Under the pieces are notes generated by a model. That model ran no database searches. It was given only the letters and a program-made list of their open reading frames with translations, and was not told the DNA's origin. A stretch of DNA of 64,000 bases, taken from the NCBI GenBank assembly GCA_902826565.1, contig CADEFF010000005.1:13148-77147 (forward strand). Reading direction: 5' to 3'. This DNA is from an uncultured Rhodospirillaceae bacterium. GTDB taxonomy: Bacteria; Pseudomonadota; Alphaproteobacteria; Dongiales; Dongiaceae. Each line of letters starts with the position of its first letter. The first letter of the stretch is position 1. Both the position numbers and the translations under genes were made by a program. This document shows, piece after piece, positions 1 to 8,009 of the stretch.

Positions 1-1391
1 CCGGTCGCGAGCGCGAGACGCCCGTCGAGCTCGGCCAGCGCCAGCGCCGCCATGGCGCGGCCGCTATTGTTCGGCCCGTAGGTCACGGTCTCGGGAATCG
101 TCGGCACCAGGGCCGCGAGCGCCGCCCGCTCTTCCTCCGCATAAGGCAGGGTGCGCTTCCCGATATAGGCGACGCCGCGCGCATAGTGCCAGAAGGCGGC
201 CGCGACCATGGCACCGGCCGGCGGCGCCTTCAGCGCCAGCACCCGGTCCCAATCCTGGAACCGCACCGCCATCAGCGCCGGCTGCATGCCGAAATAATCG
301 ATGACGAGGCTGGTGAGCTCGGGGATGTCGCCCTGATGGGCGGCGACATGCGCGGCCAGCGTCCCGACCGCCGCTAAGGTGGCGGCCTTCCGCCCCGCCA
401 TCTGATCGCAGAAGGCGAGGAAATGCATGTTGTGGGCGGCATACATTGTGGCGTAGAGCCCGGCCGCCCGGCTCGCCGCGAGATAGGCCTCGTCGGCGGC
501 GATGGCGGCCTCGTTGCTCGCCGAGCAGGCGGCGAAATCGCCGGTGTTGGCCTGGATATGGGCCGGCATATGCAAAAGATGCCCGGCATGGCCGGCGCGC
601 GCCGCGAGGCGCTCGGCCGCCGCCTTCGCCCGCGCCGGGTCGGGCGAGGCTTCGAGCGCATGGATCAGCAGATGGTTGGCGCCGATATGATCCGGCGCGC
701 TTTCCAGCACGGCGCGCAGTTCCGCGATCACCGCCTCCGTTCCGGGTGCCGGCTTGCCGTCCGGCTCCCACCAGCGCCAGGGACGGAGATCGAGCACCGC
801 CTCCGCATGCAGCACCCGGGCGTCGAGATCCTCGGGGTATTTCTCGGCGAGCGCCGCCATCGCCTCCGCATAGGCGAGGTCGAGCGGTGCGCGTTCGGCG
901 GCGGGATCCTCGCCATAGCGCGTTTCGAGCGCGGCAATGTAGTCGCGCTCCCGCTCCGAGCCGTTCCCGGCACGCGCCTTCGCCTCGCCCAGAGCTGAGA
1001 TCGCCAGCATCAGCATGTGCGGGTCGGCTTGCATGTTGATATTGGGCCCGAGCGCATAGGCGATGCCCCAATAGGGCATGGGCGAATGGGGATCGGCCCG
1101 CGATGCCGCCTCGAAGGCCCGGATCGCCGCCTCGTGGTTGAAGGCCCAGACCAGCGCCAGCCCCTGGTCGAACAGGTTTTGCGCCTCGGGGACGAAGGTC
1201 TCGATCGGATGATGGATCGCGTCCGCGGGCGGGCCTGCGAGATCGAGAAGGATCGCCTGATCGTCCGCCGCGGCGGGCGCGGCGAAAGCGAGGACGAAAA
1301 CGAGAAAGAGCGCCAGCGCCCGGCAGACGCAGTGCGGGGCGCCGTCCTGCAACGGCGCCCCGCCCGAAGCCTTCCGCCGCCCGGCCCTCAC
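1..1391 (-). CDS. Secreted TPR-repeat protein of unknown function (partial, C-terminus off the left edge)
   Basis: The reading frame is open from about 1391 to the left edge, so the 3' end is missing. After an N-terminal region it shows a hydrophobic stretch (ALALFLVFVLAF) and an AAPAAADD cleavage-like site, so export is likely. The mature part is alpha-helical with TPR-like segments, for example NLFDQGLALVWAFNHEAAIR and a following PMPYWGIAYALG, and a histidine-rich HLLIHALE...HLLHMPAHI stretch typical of a widespread uncharacterised TPR family. No ATG is available: GTG at 1391 or TTG at 1352 are the possible starts, and I used GTG. It lies a few bases after the stop of the 1398-2117 gene and is probably cotranscribed. 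No enzymatic role can be read from it. Confidence 0.75.
   Translation of the reverse strand, partial: MRAGRRKASGGAPLQDGAPHCVCRALALFLVFVLAFAAPAAADDQAILLDLAGPPADAIHHPIETFVPEAQNLFDQGLALVWAFNHEAAIRAFEAASRADPHSPMPYWGIAYALGPNINMQADPHMLMLAISALGEAKARAGNGSERERDYIAALETRYGEDPAAERAPLDLAYAEAMAALAEKYPEDLDARVLHAEAVLDLRPWRWWEPDGKPAPGTEAVIAELRAVLESAPDHIGANHLLIHALEASPDPARAKAAAERLAARAGHAGHLLHMPAHIQANTGDFAACSASNEAAIAADEAYLAASRAAGLYATMYAAHNMHFLAFCDQMAGRKAATLAAVGTLAAHVAAHQGDIPELTSLVIDYFGMQPALMAVRFQDWDRVLALKAPPAGAMVAAAFWHYARGVAYIGKRTLPYAEEERAALAALVPTIPETVTYGPNNSGRAMAALALAELDGRLALAT
1334..1363. repeat. Perfect 12-bp inverted repeat at the start of the TPR gene
   Basis: Arms GCGGGGCGCCGT (1334-1345) and ACGGCGCCCCGC (1352-1363) are exact reverse complements around a 6-base loop. 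There is no T-run after it in the minus direction, so it is not a standard terminator. It lies between the upstream gene and the signal-peptide region of the next gene and could slow transcription or sequester the TTG start at 1352. Confidence 0.6.
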
Positions 1392-1397
1392 GGACGC

Positions 1398-2117
1398 TCA
1401 GGCGTCGAGATGGAGGACCGGCGCTTCCTTGCCTTCGCCCTTGCGATAGACGGCGGAATACATGTTCCACCACATGTTCCGCCCCTCCAGCGCCGCGCGC
1501 CGGATCCGCTGCTTCTGCGCCTCGTCGGCGCAATAGGTCCGCGCGGCTTCCCATCCGGTGTCGGAATGCACCTCGTCGGCGCCGACATGGACGGTGAAAT
1601 ACTGCGTCTGCCGGTCGTCGAAGCCGTAATGCTTCTTCAGCCCCTTCGCGACCCCGTCGCAGAAGGGCGGAAAGAGGTCCTCGATGCCGAGCGCCACGAA
1701 GCTGAGGGCTTCGAGCCACATGCCGCGGATCGCATAGGCGGAGACCGTGTCCGGATAGATTTTCGTCTCGGGAAGCATCGGCCGCTTGTCGATCGCCTTC
1801 TCGCTGAAGCCGGCCGCGGCGCCCGCGCGGAGCGCGAGCTCCCAATGCGACGGCTCGCGCTTGGTGCCGGTGAGCTCGCCGAAGAGATTGCCGCCGAGCT
1901 CGCGCTTGATGTCGCGCGGCGCCTGCGGAACGATGAGCGCCAGCGAGCCGATGCCGTCGAGCACGGTGTATTTGAGCTGCGCACAGAGCTCCGCGATGGT
2001 CTCGTGTTTGAGCTTACCCTTCACCAGATCGGCGAAGACGGGGTGCGCGGTCAGCGGCTTCTGGTTGACCTCGCGACGCAGCTTGTCCCAGTACGCGCCA
2101 TGTGACTTTCGGCTCAT
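1398..2117 (-). CDS. PqqC/TenA-like (heme-oxygenase-fold) possible di-iron oxidase
   Basis: A 239-residue all-helical protein of the TenA/PqqC/heme-oxygenase-like superfamily. Candidate metal ligands are visible: E81, H91, E136 or E146, and the block HVGADEVH at 177-184, which fits the HxxxDxxH signature of heme-oxygenase-like di-iron oxidases such as CADD and UndA. The order E...H...E...HxxxDxxH is that of the family. No pqq or thiamine genes are nearby, so neither PQQ synthesis nor thiamine salvage is supported by context. The only partner in sight is the downstream secreted TPR gene. The substrate is unknown; the fold is fairly sure, the di-iron assignment is inference. Confidence 0.8.
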   Translation of the reverse strand: MSRKSHGAYWDKLRREVNQKPLTAHPVFADLVKGKLKHETIAELCAQLKYTVLDGIGSLALIVPQAPRDIKRELGGNLFGELTGTKREPSHWELALRAGAAAGFSEKAIDKRPMLPETKIYPDTVSAYAIRGMWLEALSFVALGIEDLFPPFCDGVAKGLKKHYGFDDRQTQYFTVHVGADEVHSDTGWEAARTYCADEAQKQRIRRAALEGRNMWWNMYSAVYRKGEGKEAPVLHLDA

Positions 2118-2398
2118 CGGTCGTCCCTCTCCCGTTTATGGTCGCGAAGGCCGGGTCGAGCCGGCCTGGTGACCATAGCAGGGCCGGACATGATCCGCGA
2201 AGTCAAGCCGGGCAGCGAGGGCGGAACGCATCGCGCCTCGCCTTGCCAGAACCGGGACGCAATCGCAGGATGGCGCCCGCCACCGGGCACCGCCGAGCTT
2301 CCTCGCCGGTGCCGGGGCGAGGAAGAGCCGAAAGGGCAGCAGACCATGGCGAGACGGGATCGGGACGAGCGGCGGTTTTCCACGCCGGGGAGCCGCGC

Positions 2399-3145
2399 AT
2401 GAGCGCGCTCGAGGGCAGGCGCGGACTCGTGACCGGCGCCGGCAGCGGCATCGGCCGCGCCGCGGCGATCGAGCTCGCCGCGGCCGGCGTCGAGGTGATC
2501 GTGCAGGATCTCGTGCACGAGCGCGCGGCCGAGGTCGCGGCGACGATCCGCGGCAAGGGCGGCAAGGCCGCGGCGGCCGCCTTCGACGTGGCCGACGAGG
2601 CGGCGATGCGAAAGGCGGTGGCGGCCGCCGGCGGACCGGTCACGCTCCTCCTCAACAATGCCGGCATCGCCGGCGGCAATATCGAGTTCGAGCGGGTGGA
2701 TCGCACCGCCTATATGCGAATGTTCGATACCCATGTCTGGGGCTCGCTCAATGCGCTCCATGCGGTGCTCCCCGGCATGAAGGCCGAGCGCTTCGGCCGC
2801 GTGATCAACATCGCTTCCAACCGCGGCCAGGTCGGGTTCGAGCGCTCCTGCCACTATAGCGGCGCGAAGGCGGCCCTCCTCGGGTTCACCAAGGCCTGGG
2901 CGCGCGAGTTCGCCGGGTGGGGCATCCTCGTCAATGCGATCGCGCCGGGCGTGATCCGCACCGGCATGACCCTCGCCTTCGGCGAGCAGGCCGTGCATGA
3001 CGAGGCGCAGCTCAATCTGCTGAAGCGGCCGGGCGCGCCGGAGGAGATCGCGGCCTGGGTCCGCTTCCTCATGGAGCCGACCGGCAACTTCACCACCGGG
3101 CAGTTGCTCTGCCCCAATGGCGGCGATCCGATCGTCGGCGTCTGA
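2399..3145 (+). CDS. Short-chain dehydrogenase/reductase (SDR)
   Basis: A 248-residue classical SDR, predicted to be a cytosolic NAD(P)-dependent oxidoreductase. It has the nucleotide-binding TGAGSGIG motif near residue 12, the NNAG motif in LLLNNAGIAG, the catalytic serine in NIASNRG, and the YxxxK pair in HYSGAKAAL. The C-terminal CPNGG resembles the CVDGG end of many family members. I chose ATG 2399 because GGGGAG stands just upstream and the family motif begins at the right distance; an upstream in-frame extension to 2102 lacks family similarity. The substrate is not predictable. The next gene, 50 bases downstream, encodes an amidinotransferase-fold hydrolase and may be cotranscribed. Confidence 0.88.
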   Translation: MSALEGRRGLVTGAGSGIGRAAAIELAAAGVEVIVQDLVHERAAEVAATIRGKGGKAAAAAFDVADEAAMRKAVAAAGGPVTLLLNNAGIAGGNIEFERVDRTAYMRMFDTHVWGSLNALHAVLPGMKAERFGRVINIASNRGQVGFERSCHYSGAKAALLGFTKAWAREFAGWGILVNAIAPGVIRTGMTLAFGEQAVHDEAQLNLLKRPGAPEEIAAWVRFLMEPTGNFTTGQLLCPNGGDPIVGV

Positions 3146-3194
3146 CCCGCAGCACCGGTCGCCGGGCTTCAAGGGCGGCCGCAGGGAGAAAGCC

Positions 3195-4199
3195 ATGGGC
3201 GTCATGACCGAAGAGGAATGGCGGTACAACCAGCTCATCAAGGCCTTCCCCTCGGAGGCCGAACCGCCCTTCGAGGACGAAAGCGAGCTCACCCGCGGGT
3301 GGGGCCGCAACTGGGGCTGCAGCTCCGATGTCGGCCGGTTGCGCGTCGTGCTGATGCATCGGCCGGGCGAGGAGCTCCGCATCGTCGACACCTCGAAGCG
3401 GCTCGAGATCGGCGCCTTCGGGGACCAGCAGACCGGCTGGTACTGGCGCGGCAAGGAAGGACCGGACCTCACCGCGATGCAGGCGCAGCATGACGGCTTC
3501 GTCGCGGCCCTGAAGGCGGAAGGCGTCGAGGTGGCGTTTCTCGACGCCGTCGCGAAGGGCCGGATGAAATCCTGCTATACGCGGGATTCGGTGGTCGCGG
3601 TCGGCGGCGGCGCCATCGTGCAGCGGCTCGGCGCCCGCATCCGGCGCGGCGAGGAGCTGCCGGCGACGCGGGCGCTCGCGAAGCTCGGCTGCCCGATCCT
3701 GCGGACGCTCTCCGGCAACGCGATCTCGGAAGGCGGCAGCTTCGCCTGGCTCAATGCGAGGACCGCCGTCATCGGCCTTTCCAGCAGGGTCAACGAGGAG
3801 GGCGCGCGGCAGGTCGAGGACGTGCTGCGCGCGCAGGGCGTCGAGCTCATCCGCATCGCCCTCACCGGCTACCGGCTCCATATTGACGGGGTGTTCCTCA
3901 TGCTTGCCCCCGACCTCGCCCTCATCAATCCGGCGCAGCTTCCCTTCTGGTTCCTCGAGAAGCTGAAGGATCTCAAGATCCATGCGATCGAGGTGCATCA
4001 CGAGGACAACCCCTGGATCATCAACAGCCTCGCCGTGGCGCCGGGCCGGGTGCTGATGGCGGAGGGCTGCTCCGACAACACGCTCGAACGGCTGCGCCGG
4101 CACGGGGTGAGCGTCGTGACCCTGCCCTACGACAAGGTCTGCCTCGGCGGCGGCGGAATGCATTGCTCGACCGCGCCGCTGATCCGCGATCCGGTCTGA
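3195..4199 (+). CDS. Amidinotransferase-superfamily hydrolase (DDAH/arginine deiminase-like)
   Basis: A 334-residue protein of the guanidino-group-modifying pentein fold (arginine deiminase, dimethylarginine dimethylaminohydrolase). Visible family features are the N-terminal WGCSSDVGRLRVVLMHRPG, the CYTRDS strand, GNAISEGGSF with an acidic substrate-binding residue, the catalytic His in LHIDGVF, and the nucleophilic Cys324 in GGGMHCSTAPL near the C-terminus. It probably hydrolyses a guanidine or amidine, releasing ammonia or an amine. ATG 3195 is favoured because AGGGAGA lies 8 bases upstream. It follows the SDR gene closely, so the two may act on one amino-acid-like substrate. DDAH and other guanidino hydrolases cannot be told apart here. 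Confidence 0.85.
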   Translation: MGVMTEEEWRYNQLIKAFPSEAEPPFEDESELTRGWGRNWGCSSDVGRLRVVLMHRPGEELRIVDTSKRLEIGAFGDQQTGWYWRGKEGPDLTAMQAQHDGFVAALKAEGVEVAFLDAVAKGRMKSCYTRDSVVAVGGGAIVQRLGARIRRGEELPATRALAKLGCPILRTLSGNAISEGGSFAWLNARTAVIGLSSRVNEEGARQVEDVLRAQGVELIRIALTGYRLHIDGVFLMLAPDLALINPAQLPFWFLEKLKDLKIHAIEVHHEDNPWIINSLAVAPGRVLMAEGCSDNTLERLRRHGVSVVTLPYDKVCLGGGGMHCSTAPLIRDPV

Positions 4200-4236
4200 C
4201 CGATGGCGCAAACGCGGCTCCGCCCGTCAGCCGGGC

Positions 4237-5244
4237 TCAGTGGATCGTGCAGCCGGCGGTGTCAGGGTGCGGTGCCGCATGAGGCTCGGCGGCAAGCCGG
4301 TTGAGAAGCTCGAAATCCCAGCGGCGGAGCGGCAGCTCGACCTCGGCCCGCCGGAGCGCGCGGGAAATGCCGGCGACGGCATCGAGCGTGAGCCGCGCCG
4401 CCGTCGGCGGCAGCCAGGCGGACAGCGCGTCATAGGCCTCCGCCGTCCGCGCCCGCTGGCCGCAGGCGATCGCATGCAGCATCAGCGCCTCGTCCGGCGA
4501 CAGCAGCCGGCAGGGCGGGCAGCGCACATCGACCGGCCGTTCGGCGGCGACTGCCGTGTGATGCAGGATCGCATGGAGGCTGGGGGCGGCATCGGCGATC
4601 GCATGCGCCTGGAAATGCTGCTCGATGCGCTCGAAGCCGCAGAGCCGCATCTTGACGCAGCCGACCCAAAGCCGGATCGCCTGCAGCAGAAGCGTCTCGC
4701 CCGCGGCGAGATCCTCCGTCATCACCGCAGCCGGCGCGCGCTGCGGCTCGGGCGCCGGGCCTGACGATCCGGCCATGGGCGACCGCCCGGTCGGCGTGAG
4801 CGCAGGCCGATCCTCCGTCAATCCGAAGCCGGCATCGTTCAGCAAGGTGGCGAAGCCGCCGGCGACCGCGATGAGATCGTCGGCGCCCTCGCTTCCCGCC
4901 ATCAGCACGGCGACGATCCGTGCGCGACCGCGGTCGGCGCGCTGCAGCGCCGTCATCAGCTCGAGCAGCATGGATTCGATCGCCGAGAGATGCTGGTCCA
5001 TGAAGCCGGCCCCGTTGCCGCGCGGCAGGCGATTCAAGCGGTCGATCAGATGCGAGAAGCTTTCGAGCGCAGGCGGCGTGTCCTGCGGCCCGAAGATGCG
5101 CTGGAACATGGGTGCCAGCGGCTCGAGCCCGGCGCGCGCCGCCTGGTATCGGCGAAGGCCCCAGACCACGATCTGCTCGGCGAGCGTGAGGCTGGCCACG
5201 GAACGACGGCGTCCGCTTCTCGACGCCCTCATATCCGCCCCCAT
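4237..5244 (-). CDS. Conserved-looking protein of unknown function, possibly iron-regulated
   Basis: 335 residues, cytosolic by appearance (no signal peptide or membrane segment). An N-terminal helical part (LTLAEQIVVWGLRRYQAA, about 20-37) is followed by two more helical stretches, a proline/alanine-rich linker near residues 150-175, and a C-terminal helical domain with CPPCRLLSPDEALMLHAIA, resembling a duplicated helical module. I do not recognise the family. It ends in TAGCTIH with a lone cysteine. Divergent from the glycosyltransferase operon. A Fur-like palindrome lies 72-94 bases ahead of its ATG, so the gene may respond to iron. ATG 5232 is an alternative start. Confidence 0.75.
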   Translation of the reverse strand: MGADMRASRSGRRRSVASLTLAEQIVVWGLRRYQAARAGLEPLAPMFQRIFGPQDTPPALESFSHLIDRLNRLPRGNGAGFMDQHLSAIESMLLELMTALQRADRGRARIVAVLMAGSEGADDLIAVAGGFATLLNDAGFGLTEDRPALTPTGRSPMAGSSGPAPEPQRAPAAVMTEDLAAGETLLLQAIRLWVGCVKMRLCGFERIEQHFQAHAIADAAPSLHAILHHTAVAAERPVDVRCPPCRLLSPDEALMLHAIACGQRARTAEAYDALSAWLPPTAARLTLDAVAGISRALRRAEVELPLRRWDFELLNRLAAEPHAAPHPDTAGCTIH

Positions 5245-5309
5245 GCCAGCCTCCGTCGCCCTTGCGCGAGACCGGCCGTTTGCGGGTGCCGCAACTGGCC
5301 GGACGCACC

Positions 5310-5338
5310 ACCTTATTGCAACTAATTCTCAATTGCAA
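5310..5338 (-). promoter_or_regulatory. Promoter with Fur-box-like palindrome
   Basis: On the minus strand TTGCAA (-35-like, 5338-5333), 17 bases, then TAAGGT (-10-like, 5315-5310). The span 5316-5338 reads TTGCAA-N11-TTGCAA with an internal GAGAATTAG core on the minus strand, similar to Fur boxes, which often contain GAGAAT flanked by TGCA. The site would overlap the promoter, so binding would repress the 4237-5244 gene. This is an AT-rich patch in otherwise very GC-rich DNA. Confidence 0.5.
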
Positions 5339-5775
5339 CATCCCGTCGCGGGCGAGAATCGGTGCGAGGGACCCGCGGCGCAAGGAAGCGAGCTCGGACG
5401 GGCGTCAGCGACACCGGCAACGGTCATGAAGGTGCAGGATCGCCGGTGGCGGCGTGCCATCGAGCGGATCGTCGGTGCCGACAGCATGAGCGTCCCACGA
5501 GCGCAGGCCCGTCCTCGACCTTGCATCCCGGAGCCGTTCGTCGTCGGCAGCAGGAGCGCCTCACGGCGGATGCCGCCAAGCGCCTATCCAGGGTCGAAGC
5601 TCATGGCCTACCATGGCCTTCCCTTCACGCATGGACTGGCGCTTTACTTGTCCGACCCGGCGGCTTCCTCGCGGCTCCCTCGCCCCGCCCATCGCCGCGC
5701 GATGGGTGCGTCCCGCGGCTTGCGGGCAGCGCAGGACGGGAACGGCGCCATGCCGCAAGACGGCGATCATCCGGA
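5339..5775. other. Intergenic stretch with nothing recognisable
   Basis: Between the Fur-like promoter and the glycosyltransferase operon. Long open frames run through it on both strands but none has a family-like sequence, a good ribosome site or homology to its neighbours. It may carry the promoter of the plus-strand operon, but I could not identify one. Confidence 0.4.
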
Positions 5776-6957
5776 ATGACCCTCGTCGCCAAGCTGCAGC
5801 GGGCCGGCATGCTGCTGCCGCATCTCGCGCGTGCCGTTCTGGTGATCGCGATCGACGAGGCGGCGCTCGCCGCGGCCTATCCCGCGCTCGACGCCGCGCT
5901 GATGCAGCGTCCAGGCTACCCTCTCGTCGCCGCCCTGCCGGCGGGACCCGACTTCGCCCGGCATGTGGCGCGCTACGAGCGCGAAATCCTGCTGCCGCTG
6001 CCTTATGAATGGGCGCTGATGCGGATGCTGGGCGCGCTCAGGCCGACTTTGATCCTGCTGCTCGGCCCGGCCGGCGCCTGGCGCGAGGGCTGGCGGTCGA
6101 AGCTGCGGCAGCATGGCGGTTGCGTCGTGACGGCGGGCGACGGCGCAGAGGCGGCGACGGCGGCGCTGCGGCACCTGCCGACCCTGCCCGACGGCCGGGG
6201 CTTGCGGGAATCCGTGCGCCGGCCGCGGCGTCTCGCGCGCATCGTGCGCTCGCGCGCCGGCGCCCTGCTCTCCTGGATGTTCCGCGGCCGCCGCATCGAT
6301 AGCTGGGACGAGCTTCGCGAACGGCTGGGCAAGCCGGACACCATCCTCTGCCTCGGCAACGGCCCTTCCTCGGAAGATCCTTCGCTCGGCAACCGGCGTT
6401 TCGATTGCCTCTTCCGGGTCAATTGGCGATGGCGGGATCGCGGCCTCCTGACTGCGCCCCGGATGGTGTTCGTGGGCGATCCGCGCACGCCGAACCGGAT
6501 CTCCAACGCCATCCTCGCCTTCCGCGTCGAGGAAGAGGCGAACTACGTGCTGGTGCGGCAGTGGCTCTCGCTCAAGATCCCCCGCTTCCGTTATCTCGTC
6601 TTCGACCGCCTCTCGCGGGTCATGCCGGACGCGAGCTGGCGCGCGCGCCCGACCAACGGCGCGATCATGGTGGCGGCCGCGGTCGCGTTGCGTCCGCGCC
6701 GCATCATCGTCGGCGGCATTGACCTCTATCAGCACCCCGCCGGGCGCTACCCCGGCGACAAGAGCACGCTCGACGGCTATGTCCGCGTGCATGAGCGCGA
6801 GGTCGAGATCGCGGTGATCCGCGAGGCGCTGGAGCGCTTCGAGGGCGAGGTCGAAATCCTGAGCCCGATTCTCGCGGCGGCGATCGCGGGCCGCGCGGCA
6901 GGCGAATGCGACACAGCGGGCGAACGCGACGCGGCGGGCGCCACGGCGGCCAGATGA
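5776..6957 (+). CDS. Glycosyltransferase family 29 (sialyltransferase)-like protein
   Basis: 393 residues. Residues about 190-217 read LCLGNGPSSEDPS...FDCLFRVNW, resembling the L-sialylmotif of GT29 (glycine-rich NGPS followed by a hydrophobic RVN strand), and residues about 292-317 (PTNGAIMVAAAVALRPRRII followed by VGGID) resemble the S-sialylmotif with its PT-G and G-D elements. The first 170 residues are a separate domain I do not recognise. It is the first gene of a four-gene operon with two GT9 and one GT4 enzyme and ends in a 4-base overlap with the next gene, so it likely adds a sugar to an outer-membrane glycan. ATG 5776 was chosen because family-like sequence starts only there; the frame extends to 5362. 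The donor need not be sialic acid. Confidence 0.65.
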   Translation: MTLVAKLQRAGMLLPHLARAVLVIAIDEAALAAAYPALDAALMQRPGYPLVAALPAGPDFARHVARYEREILLPLPYEWALMRMLGALRPTLILLLGPAGAWREGWRSKLRQHGGCVVTAGDGAEAATAALRHLPTLPDGRGLRESVRRPRRLARIVRSRAGALLSWMFRGRRIDSWDELRERLGKPDTILCLGNGPSSEDPSLGNRRFDCLFRVNWRWRDRGLLTAPRMVFVGDPRTPNRISNAILAFRVEEEANYVLVRQWLSLKIPRFRYLVFDRLSRVMPDASWRARPTNGAIMVAAAVALRPRRIIVGGIDLYQHPAGRYPGDKSTLDGYVRVHEREVEIAVIREALERFEGEVEILSPILAAAIAGRAAGECDTAGERDAAGATAAR

Positions 6958-8009
6958 GGCGGGACGCTGCCGACTATCGCCGCATCCTGCTGGTGCGGCT
7001 CTCCGCCCTCGGCGACGTGGTCAACATCACCGGCTTTCCCGACGCGATCCGGGCCCGTTGCCCCGGCGCCGAGATCCTGGTCGCGACGGGCGCCGCCAAC
7101 GCGCCCGTGCTGCGCCGCGCGCCCGGCATCGACCATGTCGTCAGCCTCGGCCCGCAGCGCCGCCTCCACGGCCTCTGGCTCGCGGCCCGCAAGGCCCTGG
7201 CGCCGCATCGCGCGGGAAGCGGCATCGATCTCGCCGTCGATCTGCAGGGGATCCGGGCGAGCGCCGCTGTCGCCTATGCAAGCGACGCCCGCATCAAGGC
7301 CGGTCGCGGACGCTGGCGCCCCGGCTGGCGCTTCGCGGTTCGCCCGGACTATCGCATCCATGACGTGGCGGAAAACGCCGCCATCCTGGAACGGCTGGGC
7401 ATTCCCCTCGCCGACCCGTCGCCGCAGCTCAGCCCCGACCCGGCGGCCGAGGCCGCGGTCGCGAAGCTTCTGGCCGAGGTCGGGGTGCCGCCTTCCGGAT
7501 ATCTCGCCGTCAATCCCTTCAGCCGCTGGCCGGCGAAGCAATGGCCGATCGAGCGCTTCGCCGCGTTGCTGCCCCGGCTCAAGGCGGCGGCCGGCATTCC
7601 GGTCGTGATCACCGCCGGGTCCGACGAGGTCGCCCAGGCGACGCGGCTGATCGAGGCGATGCCGGCCGGCACCGCCGCGTCGCTCGCCGGGCGCCTCTCG
7701 CTCGACCAGCTTTTTGCGTTGCTCGCGCGCGCCCGCGCGCTGCTCACGGTCGATAGCGGGCCCATGCATGCGGCGGCGGCGCTCGGCCGTCCGGTGATCG
7801 CGCTCTTCGGACCGACCTGGCCCGAACGCGCCGGGCCCTGGGGCAAGGGCCATACCGTGCTGCAGGCGCGCCGGGCCGACGAGTATCACGCCTACCACGC
7901 GCCTTCGGCCGTCGCCCTCGTCGCGGCGATCGAGGTGGCGGAGGTGGAGCGCGCCGTGCTGGCCGAGCTCGGGCGATCCTCTGCGCGCGCCGAGGGACGC
8001 GTCGAATGA
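6954..8009 (+). CDS. Glycosyltransferase family 9 (ADP-heptose:LPS heptosyltransferase-like)
   Basis: 351 residues in the heptosyltransferase family that transfers heptose (or a related sugar) from ADP-sugar to the inner core of lipopolysaccharide at the cytoplasmic face. It has the N-terminal ILLVRLSALGDVVNITGFP motif (phosphate-binding RxSxxGD), the VDLQGIRAS strand, AVNPFSRWPAKQWP, and the donor-binding LLTVDSGPMHAAAALGRPVIALFGPT segment, which is diagnostic of GT9. It most resembles the WaaC branch. ATG 6954 overlaps the previous stop, and the gene overlaps the next by ATGA, so translation is probably coupled through the operon. Confidence 0.88.
   Translation: MRRDAADYRRILLVRLSALGDVVNITGFPDAIRARCPGAEILVATGAANAPVLRRAPGIDHVVSLGPQRRLHGLWLAARKALAPHRAGSGIDLAVDLQGIRASAAVAYASDARIKAGRGRWRPGWRFAVRPDYRIHDVAENAAILERLGIPLADPSPQLSPDPAAEAAVAKLLAEVGVPPSGYLAVNPFSRWPAKQWPIERFAALLPRLKAAAGIPVVITAGSDEVAQATRLIEAMPAGTAASLAGRLSLDQLFALLARARALLTVDSGPMHAAAALGRPVIALFGPTWPERAGPWGKGHTVLQARRADEYHAYHAPSAVALVAAIEVAEVERAVLAELGRSSARAEGRVE

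Noticed and set aside
64-1845. 593-residue minus-strand open frame
   Set aside because: Arg/Gly/Ala-rich, no family pattern, and it overlaps two clear genes in another frame (PqqC/TenA-like and TPR protein).
1017-2105. 362-residue plus-strand open frame
   Set aside because: Antisense to the same two genes; composition is that of a GC-rich shadow frame.
2114-3472. 452-residue minus-strand open frame
   Set aside because: Antisense to the SDR and amidinotransferase-fold genes; rich in His/Asp/Arg as expected of a shadow.
5362-5775. N-terminal extension of the GT29-like gene
   Set aside because: In frame but with no family-like sequence; ATG 5776 gives a normal start.
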